Below, one piece after another: positions 17,348-26,365 of a DNA stretch of 64,000 nt. Made by a program: the position numbers and the translations under genes. How positions within the stretch are numbered: the stretch's first letter is position 1; every line of letters begins with the position of its first letter. The notes under the pieces were generated by a model that ran no database searches, was not told the origin of the DNA, and saw nothing but the letters and a program-made list of their open reading frames with translations. Where the stretch lies: the NCBI RefSeq assembly GCF_003202235.1, contig NZ_MASU01000015.1:62001-126000 (forward strand), written 5' to 3'. This stretch comes from Prauserella flavalba. GTDB taxonomy: Bacteria; Actinomycetota; Actinomycetes; Mycobacteriales; Pseudonocardiaceae.

Positions 17348-18253
17348 ATGACGTCACCGCGGCCGAGCGACGTGCTCGGCGAGATCTACGCCTCGTGGGC
17401 CGTCGAGATGAGCCGCTATCCCGACATGTCCATCGAGCTGCTGCGCATGATCTTCGAGGACTGGCAGCGCGCCACGGCCGAGCCGGAGGACGTGACCTAT
17501 CGCGAGACGGCGATCGGCGGCGTGCCCGGGATCCTGGTCACCCCGGCCGGATGTGCGCAGGAGCAGGTGCTGCTGGTGATGCACGGTGGCGGGTTCGCAC
17601 TGGGCTCGCCGGCGAGTCACCGCAAGCTGGCCGGGCACCTGGCGAAGGCGTGCGGGGCGAGCGCGTTCGTCGCGGGCTTCCGGCTGGCTCCCGAGCATCC
17701 GTATCCCGCGGCGCTGGAGGACGGGCTCGCGGTCGTCGACGGGCTGCTGGAGCGGGGACATCGCATCGAGGACATCACACCGGTCGGCGACAGCGCCGGG
17801 GCGAACCTCGCGATCGCGATGGTGCTCAGGCTGATGCGGGAGGGCCGGGCACTGCCCGCCCAGGTGATCACCATGTCGCCGTGGCTGGACATGGAGAACA
17901 CGGGTGCCACGCTGGACACCAACGACGCCACCGACTTCCTGATCACCCGCGAGGGGCTGCAGGCCAACATCGACCGCTACCTCGGCGGGACCCAGGATCC
18001 GAGGGACCCGCTCGTGAACCCGTTGCACGCGGACCTCTCCGGGTTCCCGCGCCTCTACATCGACGCGGGTTCGGTCGAGTCGCTGCTGGACGACGCGGTA
18101 CGGCTGCACGAGCTGGCCCTCAAGCACGACGTCGACGTGACGTTCGTGGTGGGGGAGGGCATGCAGCACGTCTACCCGTTCATGGCCGGGCGCGACGCGA
18201 ACGCCGACCGGGAGATCGGCTCCATCGCCGCCTGGTACCGCGCCGGGCGCTGA
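17348..18253 (+). CDS. Alpha/beta hydrolase, HSL-type (probable lactone/ester hydrolase)
   Basis: 301-residue esterase with MHGGGFALGS (oxyanion), PVGDSAGANLA (nucleophile serine), DAGSVESLLDD (acid) and the histidine in GMQHVYPF. GGAGGAG just before the ATG at 17348 fixes the start. It is first in the Baeyer-Villiger operon, 41 bp before the monooxygenase. In the known cyclohexanone cluster the lactone or its ester is opened by a hydrolase of this same fold (ChnC), so ring-opening of the BVMO lactone is the natural role; this is inference from context. Confidence 0.86.
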   Translation: MTSPRPSDVLGEIYASWAVEMSRYPDMSIELLRMIFEDWQRATAEPEDVTYRETAIGGVPGILVTPAGCAQEQVLLVMHGGGFALGSPASHRKLAGHLAKACGASAFVAGFRLAPEHPYPAALEDGLAVVDGLLERGHRIEDITPVGDSAGANLAIAMVLRLMREGRALPAQVITMSPWLDMENTGATLDTNDATDFLITREGLQANIDRYLGGTQDPRDPLVNPLHADLSGFPRLYIDAGSVESLLDDAVRLHELALKHDVDVTFVVGEGMQHVYPFMAGRDANADREIGSIAAWYRAGR

Positions 18254-18294
18254 CCGGCCCCTGCGAACCCAACAACTCGACCGAGAGGAACGTC

Positions 18295-19914
18295 ATGGCG
18301 GACGTGACATCGCCGGAGTACGACGCGATCGTGATCGGCGCCGGGTTCTCCGGCCTGGCCATGCTGCACCACCTGCGCGAGATCGGCCAGCGCACGATCG
18401 TGCTGGAGGCGGGCGGCGGAGTCGGCGGTACCTGGTACTGGAACACCTATCCAGGTGCGCGCACCGACAGCGAGTTCTACTACTACTCGTTCTCCTTCTC
18501 GGAGGAGGTGCGCAACGAGTGGGTGTGGACGGAGCGCTACCCGTCCCAGCCCGAAGTGCTGCGGTACCTGGAGTTCCTGGCCTCCCGGCTGGGGCTGAAC
18601 AAGGACATCAGGCTCAACACGCGCGTGGAGCGGGCCGAGTACGACGAGAGCACGCGCAAGTGGACGGTCACCACCGATTCCGGCGACACGCTCACGGCGA
18701 CCTACCTCATCAGCGGGATGGGCGTGCTCGCCGAGCCCAACCTGCCGGACATCCCGGGCGCGAGCTCGTTCGCGGGCGAGCTGTACCACACCGCGCGCTG
18801 GCCGAGGGACCGTGAGGTCGACCTGCGGGGCAAGCGTGTCGGGGTCATCGGGCTCGGTGCGTCGGGTGTGCAGATCGTTCCGGTCGTCGCCGAGGTCGCG
18901 GGTGAGCTGGTGGTGTTCCAGCGGACGCCGAACTACGTCGTCGCCAGCTCCAACTACACGGTGGACGACGAGTGGATGGCCCGCGTCCGGAAGGAATACC
19001 CGGAGAACTTCAAGCGCGCCAGGGAGCACATCTTCGCGGTGCCGTTCGAATCGCCCCGGCACGGCGCGAAGGAACTGGACCCCGGTGAGCGGGAACGGAT
19101 CTTCGAAGAGAAGTGGCGTGAGGGCGGGTTCCATTTCATGCTCGAGACCTTCAGCGACCTGGCGACCGACGAGGAGTCCAATCACCACGCCTCGGAATTC
19201 ATCCGCAAGAAGATCAGGGAGACCGTCAAGGATCCGGAGACCGCCGAGCTGCTGTGCCCGAAGGACTACCCGTTCAACGGCAAGCGCCCCCCGGGCGGGC
19301 ACGGGTACTACGAGGCGTACAACCGCGACAACGTGCGGCTGGTGGACATCCGCGAGCACGGAATCGACGAGATCACCCCGGACGGGGTGCGCGTCGGCGG
19401 CGTGCACCACGAGCTGGACGTGCTGATCTTCGCGACGGGATTCGACGCGATGACGGGCACGCTCACCGCGATCGACATCGTCGGCAGGGACGGCGTGGTG
19501 CTGCGGGACAAGTGGTCGGACGGGCTGAAGACCAACCTCGGCCTCGGCGTGCACGGCTTCCCGAACTTCTTCATGATCCTCGGGCCGCAGACGCCGTACG
19601 CGAACCTGCCGGTGGCGATCCAGGAAGGCGTGCAGTGGATCGCCGGTGCACTCAAGTACGCCCGTGACAACGGCATCACCGAGCTCGAGTCCACGAAGGA
19701 CGCCGAGGAGGAGTGGGCCGCCCAGGTGGCCGAGGCCGGATCGGCCACGATCATGGCGAAGGGGGTGGACGCCAACGCGTGGTTCATCGGCGCCAACGTT
19801 CCGGGCAAGCCCATCGAGTTCAACGTCTACATGGGTGGTGCCGACGACTACTTCAAGCGGTGCGACGACGTCGCCGCCGGTGGATACCGGCAGTTCCTCG
19901 GGAGTGACCGCTGA
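18295..19914 (+). CDS. Baeyer-Villiger monooxygenase, cyclohexanone monooxygenase-like
   Basis: Type I BVMO (FAD, NADPH, oxygen) inserting oxygen next to a ketone to make an ester or lactone; 539 residues, soluble. The first Rossmann motif GAGFSGLAML, the family fingerprint FxGxxxHxxxWP as FAGELYHTARWP, the second Rossmann GLGASG and the ATGFDAMTG box are all present. The text tracks cyclohexanone monooxygenase closely (GGTWYWNTYPGARTDSE; METF/LETFSDLAT; IFGANVPGK-like WFIGANVPGK). An upstream frame extension is discarded; ATG at 18295 follows GAGAGGAA. The neighbours supply hydrolase, alcohol and aldehyde oxidation. The ring size of the ketone is not predictable. Confidence 0.92.
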   Translation: MADVTSPEYDAIVIGAGFSGLAMLHHLREIGQRTIVLEAGGGVGGTWYWNTYPGARTDSEFYYYSFSFSEEVRNEWVWTERYPSQPEVLRYLEFLASRLGLNKDIRLNTRVERAEYDESTRKWTVTTDSGDTLTATYLISGMGVLAEPNLPDIPGASSFAGELYHTARWPRDREVDLRGKRVGVIGLGASGVQIVPVVAEVAGELVVFQRTPNYVVASSNYTVDDEWMARVRKEYPENFKRAREHIFAVPFESPRHGAKELDPGERERIFEEKWREGGFHFMLETFSDLATDEESNHHASEFIRKKIRETVKDPETAELLCPKDYPFNGKRPPGGHGYYEAYNRDNVRLVDIREHGIDEITPDGVRVGGVHHELDVLIFATGFDAMTGTLTAIDIVGRDGVVLRDKWSDGLKTNLGLGVHGFPNFFMILGPQTPYANLPVAIQEGVQWIAGALKYARDNGITELESTKDAEEEWAAQVAEAGSATIMAKGVDANAWFIGANVPGKPIEFNVYMGGADDYFKRCDDVAAGGYRQFLGSDR

Positions 19915-20684
19915 TGGGGCGGCTGTCCGGAAAGGTCGCTGTGATCACCGGCGCGGCCTCGGGAATGGGCAGGGCGACCGCGGAGCTGTTCGCCGCCGAG
20001 GGCGCCACGGTGGCCTTGACGGACGTCGCGGAGCAGGACGGCCGGCAAGCTGCCGAGGAGATCGCCGCGGCGGGTGGCACCGCCGGGTTCTGGCGCATGG
20101 ACGTGTCCAGCGAGGACGAGGTGTCCCGCGTGGTCGCGGACATCGGGAACCGCTACGGCAAGCTCGACGTGCTCGTGAACAGCGCCGGACTGATCGGGGT
20201 CGACAAGCCGACCCACGAGGTGTCCGAAGAGGAATGGGACGCACTGTTCGCCGTGGACGTGAAGGGTGTCTTCCTCGCCACGAAGCACGCGGTGCCCTGG
20301 ATGATCCGCAACGGCAAGGGCAGCATCGTCAACTTCTCCTCGATCTACGGGCTCATCGGCAACGACGAGTTCACGCCGTACCACGTGGCCAAGGGTGCGG
20401 TGACCATGCAGACCCGGCAGGACGCGGCGACCTACGGCCGCCACAACATCCGCGTGAACTCGGTCCATCCGAGCACCGTGCTCACGCCGCTGGTGCGCGG
20501 GATCGCGGAGAACTTCGACGGCGGCCTGCCCGCGTACGAACGCATGATGACCTCCAATCAGTCGCTGCGGCGCCTCGGGCGACCCGAGGACGTCGCGTAC
20601 GCCGTGCTGTACCTGGCCTCGGACGAGGCCGACTGGGTCACCGGCGTCTGCCTGCCGGTGGACGGCGGCTACACCGCCCGGTGA
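19914..20684 (+). CDS. Short-chain dehydrogenase/reductase (BVMO operon)
   Basis: 256-residue SDR with TGAASGMG, NSAG, the serine in NFSSIYG and YHVAK. Its start overlaps the BVMO stop (TGATG), so the two are translationally coupled. It is a good candidate for the alcohol-to-ketone step just before Baeyer-Villiger oxidation. The insertion EEEWDALFAVDVKG is normal for the cyclohexanol dehydrogenase/levodione reductase-like group, but specificity is inference. Confidence 0.87.
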   Translation: MGRLSGKVAVITGAASGMGRATAELFAAEGATVALTDVAEQDGRQAAEEIAAAGGTAGFWRMDVSSEDEVSRVVADIGNRYGKLDVLVNSAGLIGVDKPTHEVSEEEWDALFAVDVKGVFLATKHAVPWMIRNGKGSIVNFSSIYGLIGNDEFTPYHVAKGAVTMQTRQDAATYGRHNIRVNSVHPSTVLTPLVRGIAENFDGGLPAYERMMTSNQSLRRLGRPEDVAYAVLYLASDEADWVTGVCLPVDGGYTAR

Positions 20685-20713
20685 ACGCAGGCACGAAGGG
20701 AAGGAACTTTCGG

Positions 20714-22204
20714 ATGGCAGAGCACACCACGGCGAGTGTGCGCGGGCACGACGTCCCGCTGGGCCTGTACCTCGACGGGCGGTGGAGCGAGACGGGCCGC
20801 CGGTTCGCGGTCCTCAACCCCGGCGACGGCACGACGGTCGCCGAGGTCGCGGACGGCGGCCCCCATGAAGCGGTGCGGGCGCTGGACGCGGCGGTCGCCG
20901 CGCAGGAGGGGTGGCGGTTCGTCGCGCCGAGGGAGCGGGCCGAGCTGTTCCACCGCGCGTACACGCTGCTGCGGGACCGGGCGGACGCGATCGCCGACGT
21001 GATGGTGCTGGAGAGCGGCAAACCACGGGCCGAGGCCGTCGGCGAGTTCACGCTCTCCGCGGGATTCTTCCGGTGGTACGCCGAGCAGATCGCGCACCTG
21101 CACGGCACGTTCGCCGACAGCAGCCCGGGCGGCTACCGGGTGGTGACCACCCACCAGCCGGTCGGTCCCAGCTTCCTGATCACGCCGTGGAACTTCCCGC
21201 TGCTGATGGCCGCCCGCAAGGCGGGCGCGGCACTGGCCGCCGGGTGCACCACGGTGCTGAAGTCGGCGAAGGAGACCCCGCTCACCGCGGCGTTGTTCGT
21301 GGACGTCCTGCACGAGGCCGGGTTTCCCGCCGGGACGGTGAACCTGGTGCACACGTCGGACTCGGCCGCGATCTCGGACGCGCTGCTGCCCGACCCGAGG
21401 TTGCGCAAGATCAGTTTCACGGGCTCGACGGGGGTCGGCGCGACGCTGCTCGGCAAGGCCGCGGGCAACATCGTCAACAGCTCCATGGAACTGGGCGGCG
21501 ACGGACCGTTCGTCGTACTCGACGACGCCGACGTCGACCTGGCGGTGCGGGAGGCGGTGACGTGCAAGTTCCGCAACGCGGGACAGGCCTGCGTGGCCGC
21601 CAACCGGATCATCCTGCACCGCGACATCGCCGACGAGTTCACCCGGAAGTTCGTGGCACAGGCAGAGAAGCTGCGTGTGGGAGACGGATTCGACGAGGGC
21701 GTCGACGTCGGTCCCATCATCACCGAGGCGCAGCGGGAGCGGGTCGCGGAGCTGGTGGGCGCGTTCGTCGGCTCCGGGGCCGAGCTGCTCGCTGGAGGCA
21801 GGGCCATCCCCGGCAAGGGCTACTTCTTCGAGCCGACCGTGCTGCGGGTGCGGGACCGCGACCACGATTTCTGCAGGGAGGAGCTCTTCGCCCCGGTCGC
21901 GGCGCTCTACACCGTCGACACCGTGGCCGAGGCGATCGCGTTCGCCAACGACACCCGCTACGGGCTCGCGGCCTACCTGTTCACCCGCGACCTGTCCCGC
22001 GCGTTCGCGGTGTCCGAACGGCTCGACGTGGGCATGGTGGGGATCAACCGGGGAATCATGGCGGATCCGGCCGCCGCGTTCGGCGGGGTCAAGGCGTCGG
22101 GCCTCGGCCGCGAAGGAGGGCACGACGGCATCTACGAGTTCCTGGAACCCAAGTACCTGGCCGTGACCGTGGACGAACGCGACGCACTGGGAAGGGAAGC
22201 GTGA
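20714..22204 (+). CDS. Aldehyde dehydrogenase (omega-semialdehyde type)
   Basis: NAD(P) aldehyde dehydrogenase, 496 residues, succinate-semialdehyde-like. Motifs: TPWNFPLLMAARK, FTGSTGVG, the glutamate in MELGGDGPF and catalytic C293 in NAGQACVAANRI; AFGGVKASGLGREGG ends the protein. The LGGDGPF (not KNP) and AANRI forms are those of GabD-like enzymes that take omega-carboxy aldehydes. With the iron alcohol dehydrogenase next to it, it would turn an omega-hydroxy acid's aldehyde into a dicarboxylate (ChnE-like role). Start ATG 20714 behind AAGGAA. Confidence 0.88.
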   Translation: MAEHTTASVRGHDVPLGLYLDGRWSETGRRFAVLNPGDGTTVAEVADGGPHEAVRALDAAVAAQEGWRFVAPRERAELFHRAYTLLRDRADAIADVMVLESGKPRAEAVGEFTLSAGFFRWYAEQIAHLHGTFADSSPGGYRVVTTHQPVGPSFLITPWNFPLLMAARKAGAALAAGCTTVLKSAKETPLTAALFVDVLHEAGFPAGTVNLVHTSDSAAISDALLPDPRLRKISFTGSTGVGATLLGKAAGNIVNSSMELGGDGPFVVLDDADVDLAVREAVTCKFRNAGQACVAANRIILHRDIADEFTRKFVAQAEKLRVGDGFDEGVDVGPIITEAQRERVAELVGAFVGSGAELLAGGRAIPGKGYFFEPTVLRVRDRDHDFCREELFAPVAALYTVDTVAEAIAFANDTRYGLAAYLFTRDLSRAFAVSERLDVGMVGINRGIMADPAAAFGGVKASGLGREGGHDGIYEFLEPKYLAVTVDERDALGREA

Positions 22205-22206
22205 CC

Positions 22207-23448
22207 ATGCGAACGACCAACGACCTCCGGCTCGGTCTGCTCCGCCAGCCCGGCCACGTCGCGTTCGGGCCGGGGCAGCGCGCCCAGCTGCCGAGCCTCG
22301 TGCGCCGTCTGGGAACCAGCGTGCTGATCTGCACCGACGAGCGCATGGCGGGCAGTGAGGTCTTCGCGGACATCGTCAAGGCCCTGCGCGGCAACGGCCT
22401 CACCGTCAGCGTGTTCTCGGCCGTCGAGCCGGAACTGCCCAGGGACAACCTGCTCGGGCTCATCGAGGAGTTCGGCGGCACCGACCTCGACGTCGTGATC
22501 GGCATCGGCGGCGGAAGCTGCCTCGACTTCGCCAAGATCGGGGCGATCCTGCTCACCCGTGGCGGCGACGTTCGCGACCTGTACGGGGAGTTCCAGGTGC
22601 CCGGACCCGGGCTTCCGGTGATCACCGTGCCGACCACAGGGGGCACCGGCGCGGAGGTCACCTGCATCTCCGTGATCCACGACCCCGACCTCGGGATGAA
22701 GGTCGGCGTCGCCAGCCCGTACCTGGAGGCGCACGCGGCCGTCGTCGATCCGGAGCTGACGCTGACCTGTCCCCGCGGGCTCACCGCCGCGACCGGTGCG
22801 GACGCGCTGTCGCACCTGATCGAGTCGTTCACCGCACGGGCCAAGAACCCCGGTACCGACGACATCGAACAGCACCTCTACGTCGGCAAGAACGTACTCA
22901 CCGACGTCTACGCCCGGCACGGCCTGGCCCTGCTCAACACCTCACTGGAGCGGCTGGCCGAGGACCTGTCGGATCTCGGCGCCCGCTCCGACACCATGCT
23001 CGGCGCGCTGAGCGCGGGCATGGCGATCAACACCACCGGCACCGCGGGCGCGCACGCGATCCAGTCGCCCATCGGCGCGCTCACGCACACCGCGCACGGG
23101 TTCGGCGTCGGCGCGCTGCTGCCGTACGTGATGCGGTACAACCTGCCTGCACGGGAACCGGAGTTCGCCGAGGTCGCCGACGTTCTCGGCGTCGCCGACC
23201 CGGGGCAGAGCCGGGCCTCCCGGGCCAGGGCCGGCATCGAGCGCGTGGACGCCATCCTGGCCGCCCTCGACGTGCCGCCCGACCTCCGGGAGCTCGGGCT
23301 CAAGCCGGAGCAGTTCGACACCGTGGCCGAACAGGCCCTGCGGGCACGGCGGCTCACCGCCAACAACCCGCGGGAACTCACCAAGGGGTCGGTCCTCGAG
23401 ATCCTCGAACGCGGCTACCACGGGGACCGCGGCTGGTGGGGTGAATGA
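22207..23448 (+). CDS. Iron-containing alcohol dehydrogenase
   Basis: Group III (Fe) alcohol dehydrogenase, 413 residues. The NAD motif GIGGGSCLDFAK and the structural TVPTTGGTGAEVT are clear. Metal ligands are an aspartate in TGADALSHLIESF with its histidine, and histidines in AGAHAIQSPIG and LTHTAHGFGVGALLPYVM. It lies 2 bp after the ALDH and overlaps the next gene by 4 bp. It would oxidise the primary omega-hydroxyl freed by lactone opening. ATG at 22207 is used; GTG at 22201 is an alternative. Confidence 0.88.
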   Translation: MRTTNDLRLGLLRQPGHVAFGPGQRAQLPSLVRRLGTSVLICTDERMAGSEVFADIVKALRGNGLTVSVFSAVEPELPRDNLLGLIEEFGGTDLDVVIGIGGGSCLDFAKIGAILLTRGGDVRDLYGEFQVPGPGLPVITVPTTGGTGAEVTCISVIHDPDLGMKVGVASPYLEAHAAVVDPELTLTCPRGLTAATGADALSHLIESFTARAKNPGTDDIEQHLYVGKNVLTDVYARHGLALLNTSLERLAEDLSDLGARSDTMLGALSAGMAINTTGTAGAHAIQSPIGALTHTAHGFGVGALLPYVMRYNLPAREPEFAEVADVLGVADPGQSRASRARAGIERVDAILAALDVPPDLRELGLKPEQFDTVAEQALRARRLTANNPRELTKGSVLEILERGYHGDRGWWGE

Positions 23449-24356
23449 GCCCACCGGCCGTCGCGGTGGCCGGCGCTGGATCGATCGGTGCCGGCTTCGC
23501 ACTCACGTTCGCCCGCGGCGGATTCCGCGTCCGGCTCTGGGACCCCGACACCGCGGCCGTCGATCGGGCGCTCGAGGTGATCGCCGACCGCCTCGGGTCG
23601 CTGCACCGGCACGGACTGCTCGACGCCGACCCCGGCGACGTGGCAGGGCGCATCGACAGCTACGCGGACCTCGGCGGCGCGGTCGCCGGCTGCTCGCTGG
23701 TCCAGGAGTGCACGCCGGAACGGGCAGAGGTCAAGCAATCGGTGTTCGCCGAGCTGGCAGGGCTCACCGGACCGGGCACCGTGCTGGCGAGCTCCAGCTC
23801 GGCGATGGTGCCCAGCGACTACGGCGGCGGGGACCCGAGGGTGCTGGGCGCCCACCCCGGCAACCCGCCGTATCTGCTCCCGGTGATCGAGCTCGTCCCC
23901 TCGCCGAACACGGATCGCGCGGTGCTCGACCGCGCACGCGACCTCTACGCGAAGGCGGGCCTCCGGCCGGTGCTGGTCCGGCGGGAGGTCGAGGGCTTCG
24001 TGTTCAACCGGCTGCAGGGCGCGCTGCTGCGCGAGGCGTACTGCCTGCTGCGGGACGGCGTTGCCGACGTCGCGGACATCGACGAGGTGGTGCGCAGCGG
24101 GCTCGGGCTCCGATGGAGCGTGATCGGACCGTTCGAGACGGCCGACCTGAACACCCGCGGCGGCATCGCCGCCCACGCGCGCCTGCTGGGGCCTGCCTAC
24201 GCGCGCATGGGCGCCGACCGCGGGCAGCACGACCCGTGGACCCCGGAGCTGGTACAGCTGGCCGAGCGGCAGCGGCGTGCGCTGCTCCCGCTCGAACAGT
24301 GGGAGGACCGCGTGCGCTGGCGTGACGAGCAACTGATGAGGAGGCACCACAAGTGA
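23445..24356 (+). CDS. 3-hydroxyacyl-CoA dehydrogenase family (HAD-NAD) protein
   Basis: 303 residues with the N-terminal NAD domain (VAVAGAGSIGAGFALTFA) and the C-terminal helical domain of L-3-hydroxyacyl-CoA dehydrogenases; LASSSSAMVPS, GAHPGNPPYLLPVIELV and EGFVFNRLQGALLREAYCL are present. The single-domain form and H-P-x-N-P-P box resemble lambda-crystallin/L-gulonate and carnitine dehydrogenases as much as true beta-oxidation enzymes. In this operon a beta-oxidation step on the dicarboxylate, or oxidation of another hydroxy acid, would fit. Coupled to both neighbours by 4-bp overlaps. Confidence 0.84.
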   Translation: MSPPAVAVAGAGSIGAGFALTFARGGFRVRLWDPDTAAVDRALEVIADRLGSLHRHGLLDADPGDVAGRIDSYADLGGAVAGCSLVQECTPERAEVKQSVFAELAGLTGPGTVLASSSSAMVPSDYGGGDPRVLGAHPGNPPYLLPVIELVPSPNTDRAVLDRARDLYAKAGLRPVLVRREVEGFVFNRLQGALLREAYCLLRDGVADVADIDEVVRSGLGLRWSVIGPFETADLNTRGGIAAHARLLGPAYARMGADRGQHDPWTPELVQLAERQRRALLPLEQWEDRVRWRDEQLMRRHHK

Positions 24357-25102
24357 GCACAATGGACGGGAAGGTCGCGGTCGTCACCGGGGGAGCCCAG
24401 GGGATCGGTGCCGCGATCGCCACCACGCTGGCCGAGCGCGGCGCGACGGTCGTCATCGCGGACATCCGGCACGACGCCGCCGCGGCGAAGGCCGAGGAGA
24501 TCGAGCAGCGGTCCGGCTCCCGAGTGCGCGCGGCCCGGCTCGACGTGACGGATCCGGAGGCGGTGCGTGCGCTGGCCGGGTCCTGCGGCCGCGTCGATGT
24601 GGTCGTGAACAACGCGGGCATCGCGACCAGCGCGCCGACCTTCGAACTGACGGACGAGGCGTGGCGGCGCACGCTGGACATCAACCTGTCCGGGCCGTTC
24701 CACGTCAGCCGCGAGTTCGGCAGGCTCATGCGCGGCCGGGGCGGCGCGATCGTGAACATCTCCTCGATCGCCGCGTTCAAGGCCACCCGCCCGGAGGTGC
24801 ACGTCGGCTACGACGTCACCAAGGCGGGGATCATCGGCCTCACCAGGACACTGGCCGCCGAATGGGCACGCGAGGGCATCCGGGTGAACGCCGTCGCGCC
24901 GGGCTACACCAACACCGGCATCCTCCGCGAGGTCGGCGCCGAGAGCCCGGAGACCGTCGAGGCGTGGAAGGCGCAGGTGCCGCAGCACCGCCTGATCGAG
25001 CCCGCCGAGATCGCGGAGGCGGTGGCCTTCCTCGCGTCGCCCGCCGCGAGCGCCGTCACCGGCCACGTGCTCCTCGCCGACGCCGGGTACACCGCCTGGT
25101 GA
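24353..25102 (+). CDS. Short-chain dehydrogenase/reductase (last gene of BVMO operon)
   Basis: 249-residue SDR: TGGAQGIG, NNAG, the serine in NISSIAAF and catalytic tyrosine/lysine in VGYDVTKAG (usual YxxxK spacing). GTG at 24353 overlaps the previous stop; ATG at 24362 is the alternative. Third SDR of this module (with 16456 and 19914), suggesting several stereochemically different hydroxyl groups or isomers are oxidised. Followed by a strong terminator. Confidence 0.86.
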   Translation: MSTMDGKVAVVTGGAQGIGAAIATTLAERGATVVIADIRHDAAAAKAEEIEQRSGSRVRAARLDVTDPEAVRALAGSCGRVDVVVNNAGIATSAPTFELTDEAWRRTLDINLSGPFHVSREFGRLMRGRGGAIVNISSIAAFKATRPEVHVGYDVTKAGIIGLTRTLAAEWAREGIRVNAVAPGYTNTGILREVGAESPETVEAWKAQVPQHRLIEPAEIAEAVAFLASPAASAVTGHVLLADAGYTAW

Positions 25103-25163
25103 GCCCTGAGACCGGGTGGAGCGTGGGGCGAGGTTCGGCTGTCCGCCGGGGGAACCAGTAGGT

Positions 25164-25201
25164 GTCCGGGCCCGGGACGCGACGGCGTTCCGGGCCCGGA
25201 C
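25164..25201. terminator. Strong bidirectional terminator
   Basis: Arms GTCCGGGCCCGGGACGC (25164-25180) and GCGTTCCGGGCCCGGAC (25185-25201) form a 17-bp stem with one G.T-type mismatch and a GACG loop. It sits 61 bp after the last plus-strand gene and 3 bp before the stop of the facing aminotransferase, so it serves both operons. Confidence 0.85.
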
Positions 25202-25204
25202 GGT

Positions 25205-26365
25205 TCAGACCCGGTGGTCGGCGCCGCGCCCGAGCACGGCTGTGACCGCGTCGGCGATCTGGTCGAGGTGTACCGGCGACATGGCGGTGGACAGGGCGAG
25301 CAGGCCGTTGGTGCCGCCGAGCACGCCCCGCCGGTACAGGTTCCACCACAGGTCCGTGGGATCGGGCGCCATCAACCGGAGCAGGGATCCCGAGCCGTTC
25401 ACCGTGACTCCGGCATCGCGGAGCCGCGCACGGAGCTGGTCGCCCCGGCGGTTCAGTTCCGCGATCTCGTGCGAGCCGAACAGGCTCAGCGCGGTGAGCC
25501 CGGCCGCCATCGTCACCGGGTTGGCGCTGAAGGTACCGCCCCAGGACACCGCGCCCGGTGCCGGGACGAACGGCGACAGCACGTCGGCACTGCCCCCGAT
25601 CGCCCCGACCGGGAATCCGCCGCCGATGACCTTGCCGACGGACACGAGATCCGGCTGCAGGCCGTACTGCTTGTGCAGCCCGCCCTCGTGGAGGCGGAAG
25701 GTGATGACTTCGTCGACCGCCAGCAGTGCGCCGTGCTGCCGGGTGAGCTCGCGGAGCGCGGTGACGTAGGCGGGGTCGGCCGGGTTGAGACCGGCGCGGT
25801 TGGGCATGAGGTCGATGAGCACGGCGGCGACTCGGTCGCCGTGTTCCCGCATCGCCGCGGTCAGCGCCTCGAGGTCGTGTTGTGGCAGGACGAGGACCGA
25901 GTCGGGGGCCGACCTGGCCACTCCCGGCGCGTCCGGAGAGACGACGGCGTCGCCGGTGCCGTGGTAGCTGCCGTCGAACCGCACGATCAGGTCGCGGCCG
26001 GTACGCGCGCGGGCGGCCCGAAGCAGCATGAGCACGGCCTCGGTTCCCGAGTTGCAGAACCGCCACTGCTCGATTCCGGTGCGGTCGCGCAGGTGCTCGG
26101 CGAGCGCGACCTCCGAGGCTGTGGGCAGGCCGAACGCGGTGCCGGACCGGGCGGCTTCGGTTGCCGCGCCGAGGATCTCCGGGTGCGCGTGCCCGTGGAT
26201 GAGCGACGTGTAGTTGTTGTTGCAGTCGATCACCTGGTGTCCGGTGTGGTCGGTGACGATCGCGCCCTCGCCGCGCACCGCGTAGGGCGGATGTGGCGGG
26301 ACGAACAGGGTCGTCCTGGTGTTGCCGCCCGGCAGTACGCGCCTGGCCCGGTCCACGACGCTCAC
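25205..26365 (-). CDS. Class III aminotransferase (GSA aminomutase-like), copy 2
   Basis: 386-residue PLP enzyme, clear paralogue of the one at 12721: the same VLPGGNTRTTLFVPPHPPYA opening, NNNYTSLIHGHAHPEI, CNSGTEAVLMLLRAAR, LLAVDEVITFRL and SVGKVIGGGFPVGAIGGS with the catalytic lysine. GTG at 26365 overlaps the transporter stop (GTGA), so it is the last gene of the IclR-hyuA-hyuB-MFS operon. With hydantoinase-type genes upstream it may transaminate the amino acid released by ring or amide hydrolysis; a HemL role is unlikely. Confidence 0.85.
   Translation of the reverse strand: MSVVDRARRVLPGGNTRTTLFVPPHPPYAVRGEGAIVTDHTGHQVIDCNNNYTSLIHGHAHPEILGAATEAARSGTAFGLPTASEVALAEHLRDRTGIEQWRFCNSGTEAVLMLLRAARARTGRDLIVRFDGSYHGTGDAVVSPDAPGVARSAPDSVLVLPQHDLEALTAAMREHGDRVAAVLIDLMPNRAGLNPADPAYVTALRELTRQHGALLAVDEVITFRLHEGGLHKQYGLQPDLVSVGKVIGGGFPVGAIGGSADVLSPFVPAPGAVSWGGTFSANPVTMAAGLTALSLFGSHEIAELNRRGDQLRARLRDAGVTVNGSGSLLRLMAPDPTDLWWNLYRRGVLGGTNGLLALSTAMSPVHLDQIADAVTAVLGRGADHRV

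Noticed and set aside
17395-18294. 300-codon N-terminal extension of the BVMO frame
   Set aside because: It overlaps the esterase in another frame and reads as Arg/Gly-rich shadow; ATG 18295 has a ribosome site and starts at the FAD domain.
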